Position numbers and translations under genes: made by a program
Notes under the pieces: generated by a model
What the model saw: only the letters and a program-made list of their open reading frames with translations
Database searches by the model: none
What the model was told of the DNA's origin: nothing
Shown: positions 57,978 through 64,000 of the stretch, piece after piece
Layout: the number at the start of each line of letters is the position of its first letter
Position numbering within the stretch: the stretch's first letter is position 1
NCBI GenBank assembly: GCA_029582265.1
Contig: CM055819.1
Location: forward strand, 38,885,934-38,949,933
DNA: 64,000 nt
Reading direction: 5' to 3'
Source of the DNA: Zoroaster sp. YZ-2022
Taxonomy: Eukaryota; Echinodermata; Asteroidea; Forcipulatida; Zoroasteridae

Positions 57978-58559
57978 GGTTTTTTATAAGGATCCCAGTA
58001 CATATCTAGTTTAAAGATGAAAATGTTTGTCTTCCAATTTAATCTTGAGGTAGAGTGTGTATCCCAGAATGCCTGTAGTTCTGTTTCATGGGATTTTCAC
58101 CTACACAAAGTGCGTCACAATGTAAAAAGGTGGCCGCATTTCTTGTTTATTATATCAGAATGAAAAGATGCATTACAGTATATCAAAGATATAGAGAAAC
58201 TCTGAAAAAGTGAATGCTGTTGTTTAAAGCTCTACTATTGTGTAAAACACATAAAGCAAATACACTTGTCATTTTGTCATTATATTAGGCAGTATATTTT
58301 TGTTTAATTTAAGAAGCCAAACTGTTATGAAAGTATCAAGAAACAAGAAAAATAACAAAAATAACAAAATATAAAAGAAACATTTTTGCTCAATGACTGT
58401 TTTTAAAATTTGTTAAAAATATTTCTGAAAATCTATTTCTTGAAAAGGAAACTTAACAGCCACATAATTTTGATAGTTTGTATAAACGCCTTTACAACAA
58501 GCAATTCTTCTTAAAATTCATCGGATTTAGCTAAGCCCAAATCTTGCATCTCTCCCTAG

Positions 58560-58689
58560 ATATGATGTTGAATTATACCAACGCATCGAGCAGTTGATTG
58601 ACAAGAAGCTGCCATTGTTTCCTACAGAGGAGCAGGAAGTCATGTTACTGATGGAGAGAGTATCGGAGGCTCAACGCTTCTCAAAAATG
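58560..58689 (+). pseudogene. DDX47 exon 12, block D copy
   Basis: 130 nt, open, both splice sites present; one silent change (CCG to CCA). Followed by a defective exon 13. Confidence 0.85.
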
Positions 58690-58727
58690 GTTTGTCCCTC
58701 CTTGAAGTTAGAAGCTCATTTTCTCTA

Positions 58728-58935
58728 TTAACTCTTTCTCAAGTGTGGAAATTATTAATAATTTGTTTATCGTTCTATTGTAAGGTATCTGATACTGTAC
58801 TGTGCGCTCGGTTTTCCAAACAAGTCAAAACAAGACCTGTTGTCAGGTGAGGATGTTCAAGCCTTTTAAAATGCTCGTGCTCAAAATGTGACGCACGCGA
58901 GCATTTTAAAAGGCTTGCCGTCCAGAAAGAGTTAA
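58728..58935. mobile_element. TTAACTCTTTCT-type foldback MITE, block D
   Basis: Both TTAA ends and the CCTTTTAAAATGCTCG/CGAGCATTTTAAAAGG inner stem kept. Confidence 0.78.
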
Positions 58936-59365
58936 GTAGGCCTCACCTTAAATGACAATTTGACATTGTTATAGGTGGCATTGTACAGTGTGCCTTGTTT
59001 AGGCATGATATTCTTTTGTAGGAAATCCTGCCTTTTGATTATGAAAATCCTACTGAAAACTTCCGACTAACTTCAGACCATTGAAAATTTCCTTGTGTAT
59101 CATTTTATTGTAAATACCAAGATAAAAAAACAGTTTCCTTGCTATACATGGCTATAGAGGTAAACCGCTATAGGCTGGTATATGCCTAATGATAATGGCA
59201 AACATTTTTCCTACCTTTTCATTTTCTCACAATATCATCCCTGCTTGTTTAAATAATACTCAATTATGCTGCAATCATGTTTATTTTTATTGTACACAAA
59301 TTTAAATAATTTGGCTTGGATGTCAAGTCGGACAACAAATAATCGAGAGTTTATTAATAAGTTGA

Positions 59366-59429
59366 TTATACGGAGGATGCAATCGGAGTCCGGAAGAAGA
59401 TGAAGATGAACAAGAAGGGAAGGAGATAA
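59366..59429 (+). pseudogene. DDX47 exon 13, block D copy, 5' part deleted
   Basis: The acceptor and the EMKDYDDKKKGRGRGADDD codons are gone. TTAATAAGTTGAT of the intron is joined to TATACGGAGGATGCAATCGG of the exon, a deletion of about 75 bp. The tail EDAIGVRKKMKMNKKGRR and stop remain. This block cannot make a normal DDX47 C-terminus. Confidence 0.88.
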
Positions 59430-59479
59430 TTCTAGCAACATCATTGTTAATGTTAATGTTACTACGGCCCAATGTCATG

Positions 59480-59665
59480 GTGTCAAAATAATCCTTCCAT
59501 GGTGTGGCAGTAAATAATCCTTCCATGGTGTTGCAGTAAATAATCCTTCCATGGTGTGGCAGTAAATAATCCTTCCATGGTGTGGCAGTAAATAATCCTT
59601 CCATGGTGTGGCAGTAAATAATCCTTCCATGGTGTGGCAGTAAATAATCCTTCCATGGTGTGGCA
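59480..59665. repeat. 26-bp minisatellite, about seven copies
   Basis: Unit TAAATAATCCTTCCATGGTG plus TGGCAG. It expands a word present once in blocks A and B (TAATCCTTCCATGGTGTG at 52240; TAATCCTTCCAAGGTGTG at 46965). Confidence 0.92.
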
Positions 59666-60259
59666 ACACATTTAGTAAGCAACACATTTGGTGCAGAAAG
59701 ATTGACACTTAACATAAGTGTATTTCACTGCTAAGCAAGGAATTTGTGATTGTGGGTTATGTAGTTTGCATAACTAAACAATTCACTTCTTAAAAAATTG
59801 CTTGTACATGCAGAATTCCATGTAAAACAGTGGCGTGAAGTTGGGCCATGGTGTTTCCAGGTATATCTTGAGGATAAGAATTGGGTGATGGAGACTTGTT
59901 AACTTTGTGTTGCTGCATTCAGATATCAGAGAAGAAATATAATTAAAGTTAAGATTTGGTTATAAACATGGTTGACTGACCAGATTGACCCATTCTCCTC
60001 CCCTTCCCGAAGTTTGAAGTCCCTGAACTCCTGTCTAATTACCATGGGGTTTATCATGAAATATGGAGATTGTTATTCAAGATTCAAATATCCACTCTGT
60101 GCATTACCTGTAGAGGGCGCAATTGCATAGTCTGCAGTGCACGATTGATTGGGGGCAATGTGAGTTTAGCTTGCATAATTACAGTAGAAACAGTCGGCCT
60201 TTTGTGAGGTTAATTTGAATAATGATGGATACAATGATTCTCATTAATTAGTGGCAACT

Positions 60260-61085
60260 GGGTATATAAATTAATTTGAATATTCCAGATTTAGCATGTT
60301 ATTGATATACCATGTGATTTGGAGCAAACTCTTACAAAGTAACCTTAGACAAGTCCAATACTTTACACAGTATACAGTGAATGTGAATGGCACAAAGGTA
60401 GCATATTCTTCATTTCATTTACGCAACATCGGACTCATACGAAAATATCTCACCCAGGATGCTACAGAGAAACTTGTTCATGCGTATGTTACCTCGCGCC
60501 TGGACATGGGAAACTCACTCCTGTATGGTTTATCAGGAAAACTTTTAGGTCGTTTGTCTCGTCTACAGAATGTGGCTGCCAGAATTGTTACTAGGACTAG
60601 AATCAGAGAGCATATCACACCGGTTCTGAGAGACCTGCATTGGCTCCCAATTAAGGACAGGATCACATTCAAGATTCTAATGTATGTTTATCGCTCTACT
60701 ATTGGCAGGTTACCACCATATCTATCAGAGCTACTTCAACCACATCATTCAAATCGTGACTCCATGAGATCCAACAATAAACATCTTCTAAGGATTGTTC
60801 CTTCTAAAAGATCGTGGGGTGAGCGATCCTTTGCCTCAGCTGCATCTTCACTGTGGAACAAATTACCGGAACATGTCAAACTGTCTCCATCACTGGCATC
60901 TTTCAAAGCTTCACTCAAGACTCACTTGATGCAATCTCATTAGCTGTACATAGACCTTGGTTGTGATATTTGTTTTTCTATGTTTTTCTTTGTTTTTCTT
61001 GTACTGGTGTGTCGCTGCGCCATGAGCATCGTTTTTATGATGGATACCGGCGCATTACAAATGTTCATTATTATTATTATTATTT
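60260..61085 (+). mobile_element. CR1/L2-like LINE 3' fragment in duplicated 3' UTR
   Basis: From about 60405 the frame reads SSFHLRNIGLIRKYLTQDAT, LVHAYVTSRLDMGNSLLYGL, VAARIVTRTRIREHITPVLR, DLHWLPIKDRITFKILMYVY and WGERSFASAASSLWNKLPEH with no break to the stop near 60943. This is the C-terminal region after the RT. The tail is GGATACCGGCGCATTACAAA then (ATT)n. In block A the 3' UTR is uninterrupted at GGTAGCGTACTTTCAAGAG (about 47565). A second small insertion lies upstream at about 60250-60365. Confidence 0.85.
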
Positions 61086-61194
61086 ATTTAAAGAGATTGA
61101 GGTTACACTGTATTTTGTAAGAGCTTGCACTGATATTGCTCAAATGAAACTCACAGAAGATATTGGCTGTCTTGACAATATAATGAAGATTTGA

Positions 61195-61200
61195 AATAAA
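61195..61200 (+). terminator. Polyadenylation signal AATAAA, block D
   Basis: Copy of the signal at 47676. Confidence 0.5.
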
Positions 61201-61425
61201 CACTTTTCAGTACCTCAGGCCTGTGATTTCTCATGATTTTTCCAGATTTCCAGATTTTAATTTTTTTAATTTTTTTTTTATAAAACAAATCTCCCTTTTG
61301 CCGCAGAATTTTCTCGAAAGAAGAGAAGTAGCCACCAAGGAAAGAAAGAAGTAGCCTGTATTGTGTCCAAACCTCTTGTTTCTTGTTTGTGGGGATCTGG
61401 AGAGTCTGTAAATCCTCCAAAATTA

Positions 61426-62142
61426 AACATCCAGGAGGTTCAGGGGTCTTTGTCCTCTAGACTATTAGTCTAGAGGAAGAAAGGTGATGACGTGAGGAGG
61501 GTGGGTCCAGGCTTCAAATTGACGCCTGCATAAAGGGAGACCCAGGCCTGCTACCCACAGAAGGTTCAGGGGGCTCTGTCCTCTAGACCAAAGGGAGACC
61601 CAGGCCTGCTACCCACAGGAGGTTCAGGGGGCTTTGTCCTCTAGACCAAAGGGAGACCCAGGCCTGCTACCCACAGAAGGTTCAGGGGGCTCTGTCCTCT
61701 AGACCAAAGGGAGACCCAGGCCTGCTACCCACAGAAGGTTCAGGGGGCTCTGTCCTCTAGACCAAAGGGAGACCCAGGCCCGTTACCCACAGAAGGTTCA
61801 GGGGGCATTTGTCCTCTAGACCAAAGGGAGACCCAGGCCTGCTACCCACAGAAGGTTCAGGGGGCATTTGTCCTCTAGACCAAAGGGAGACCCAGGCCTG
61901 CTACCCACAGAAGGTTCAGGGGGCATTTGTCCTCTAGACCAAAGGGAGACCCGGGGTTGCTACCCACAGGAGGTTCAGAGGGCTTTGTCCTCTAGACCAA
62001 AGGGAGACCCAGGCATGCTACCCACAGAAGGTTCAGGGGGCTTTGTCCTCTAGACCAAAGGGAGACCCAGGCCTGCTACCCACAGGAGGTTCAGGGGGCT
62101 TTGTCCTCTAGACCAAAGGGAGACCCAGGCCTGCTACCCATT
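61426..62142. repeat. 58-bp minisatellite, block D, about 11 copies
   Basis: Same unit as 47886-48985. The first unit is interrupted by about 75 bp (61461-61535, containing CTATTAGTCTAGAGG, a small palindrome at the TCTAGA site). GGGGGCATTTGTCC and GGGGGCTCTGTCC variants are common here and not seen in the upstream array. Confidence 0.95.
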
Positions 62143-62860
62143 TTTCAGGATTTTTTTTACTTTTGTCAAATCACTCTCCTGATACATATTTTCTATATTA
62201 ATACATATTGTTAAGAAACCGTTTTCATGTAGTCAATGATATTTATTCTTGAATAAACAACATTACAACCCAGTCTTCGTATATTTATTTATAGAAGTTA
62301 ATTTTCCATATTATAAGCAAAATAGCACATGGTCACTCTGGTTGGTGTTTTTACTCTCATCTCTTTTCAGCGAATACTTCTAAATTTTAGGAAATGGAAT
62401 GATCACAAGTTCATGTGTTGAAAACTTATGTATGTGAAATATTTCAGCTCGAATAATTCAATTAATTTGATGTTTCTTTTATGTTCATGTGGTATATGAG
62501 TTACCTGGAATTAGATTGGATAAACTGTTGTAACACAAAAGATAATGTGCAGTTTTGATAATCTGGAATGAAGCGAGGAATCACCTTATTTTGTTTCAGT
62601 CAGTTTACTTCCAAATCAACAATTTCTCTGACTAGTGAATTTTCTCCTGTTATAAAAAATGTTGCATATTTGATCTCAACACTTTATATTTTCTCGTTTG
62701 TAACACTCATGGATATTTAGATCACCTTGAGAAGGGCCGCTTCCCTGATAAAAGAAATACGAAGAGAAGTGACAGTATTCCAAAAGATCGATCGCACCAA
62801 ATAATAAGGAAATCGCACTCATTGTCACCAACAGAGGGCGCTGTCATTTCTGGTGGGATG
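62143..62860. other. Post-gene segment, block D
   Basis: Copy of 48986-50000 with an internal deletion of about 270 bp: after TTCTCCTGTTATAAAAAATG it skips material present at 49510-49790. No exon seen. Confidence 0.6.
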
Positions 62861-64000
62861 GAAGACGCCGTCGCCGAAATAGTTTTTTTCCGAGTCAAGC
62901 AGGCATTACGGCTGTTTCTTTTATAAACAAGTAATTAATCTACCAATTTATTAATAAAATAGGAACTTTCACCTAGTCCGTTAATAGCCGATTTTGAAAA
63001 TGTGTAACTGAACATGTTTTGTTGCGGGGGGGGGGGGGTAGTCTCAGTAGTCATTAGTATAATTTATGAATTGTTCAAAATTGATATCATTAGAAAGAAT
63101 ACATAATAGGCTGCAAGGCCACCGGTATTTGTTTCAGATCACATTTTAATTTATTGTTAATTAAAATGTATCAGTTTCAATAAGATCTAACCGTATTGAT
63201 TTATTATGTGCTGAGTAAAATGTACCGTAAACAAAATAATATACAAGGATTTTTGCAATGCAAAGTATTGCCATAGATATAGCTGAACGGGTTTGAATCA
63301 AAATGTTGACGACATAAAATCGCATTTCATAAGCGGCCTTTAAGGCAATTTGTCCCCGCCCATAACACTCTAGCGTGGTATGTATTGCTCAGGGTGAAAT
63401 AATTCCAAATTATGTTGGTGTATTATTTATAGGAAAACAATTATAACCCGGAAATGCTAAACCTAAACAAAATCACGTGGAACGTGGGGGTGAGGAGGAG
63501 GGGTGGGGAGGAGTGGTGAGGAGGGGTCCTGGACACTACACCAACCGTCACTACACGGGGATACAATATTAAACCTTCAGGCAAGTTTCAGTTTTCAATA
63601 TCAGACTTTATAAAGGATTTGTCTGTGGGACAGCAATGAAAAGATATAGACTTATGCATTATTTGCAAAGGATTATTGTTTTTAGAATATGAACAATGTG
63701 TGAACATTTTAACTAATGCCATTTCACGAAATAAAAACTTGCACATGGAAATTGAAACCATTTGGCCGTCCTGATGTGAGATGATAAATTTATGTATTTA
63801 CCATGTAGTCTCCAGTATATGCAAATGAATAAGTTTGTAGAAATGTACAATTACTTCATGATATAAAAACAGTTTTAAGCTAACAAGAAGCAAGATGAGA
63901 GTGCATCTTTAAACTATTCCACTCAGTAAATAATCCATTCTTTATACCATTGAATATTTAGAGGGAGAAAAGGATACTTTTATTCAGCACTACAGATCAT
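62861..64000. other. Non-coding right flank
   Basis: AT-rich single-copy sequence with a G run at 63026-63038 and a G-rich tract at 63484-63530 (repeated GAGGAGGGG) that could form a G-quadruplex on the plus strand. No coding exon recognised. Confidence 0.4.

Larger units (their letters stand above)
55389..62860. repeat. Segmental duplication block D (intron 9 minisatellite to post-gene segment)
   Basis: Matches about 42000-50000: minisatellite, exons 10-13, 3' UTR, 58-bp minisatellite and following segment. The homology ends near 62860 at GGTGGGATGGA, the same point as in block A. Confidence 0.9.

Overview
This is a repeat-rich nuclear window from an animal. The evidence is small GT-AG exons with animal-type introns, tRNA-derived SINEs with (ATT)n tails, CR1/L2-like LINEs, a Penelope-like element, many MITEs and minisatellites, and a 500-N scaffold gap. 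The many 'AGGCCTA' words, the SINE/LINE tails and a PAN/apple-domain secreted gene suggest a marine invertebrate deuterostome (echinoderm, hemichordate or lancelet-like). That is an impression; the species cannot be fixed from this sequence.

Layout. 0.4-0.6 kb: first coding exon of an unknown small secreted or membrane protein (minus strand). 1-4.6 kb: Penelope-like reverse transcriptase debris broken by a nested 5'-truncated LINE. 5.0-14.9 kb: a tandem array of four ~2.2-kb units plus a partial fifth, made of MITEs, a retroelement tip and arrays of an 18-bp perfect palindrome. 15.5-16.4 kb: LINE tail and a ~71-bp minisatellite. 16.8-24.5 kb: two nearly identical 3.86-kb tandem units, each with exons 1 and 2 of a secreted PAN/apple-domain gene (minus strand). 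24.5-27.3 kb: tRNA-derived repeats, a long (AAT)n tract, a SINE and MITEs.

27.3-46.9 kb holds the only gene I can name: DDX47 (yeast Rrp3 orthologue), a nucleolar DEAD-box RNA helicase of pre-rRNA processing, on the plus strand. Its Q-motif through motif Ib exons (called 2-5 here) occur twice in tandem, and each copy carries lesions. Exons 6-13 are intact to the stop. Exon 1 was not found. Downstream (50.5-62.9 kb) the 3' exons are re-duplicated in at least three further partial blocks, one next to the sequencing gap, each carrying the same intronic MITEs and minisatellites.

The duplicates are informative. A non-autonomous hAT element sits in one intron copy with an exact 8-bp target duplication, and the other copy keeps the empty site. 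SINE and LINE insertions are likewise private to single copies. Minisatellites inside the copies carry copy-specific variants. The window reads as a locus undergoing repeated segmental duplication, with transposons timing the events. I saw no CRISPR array, operon, rRNA or intact tRNA gene.
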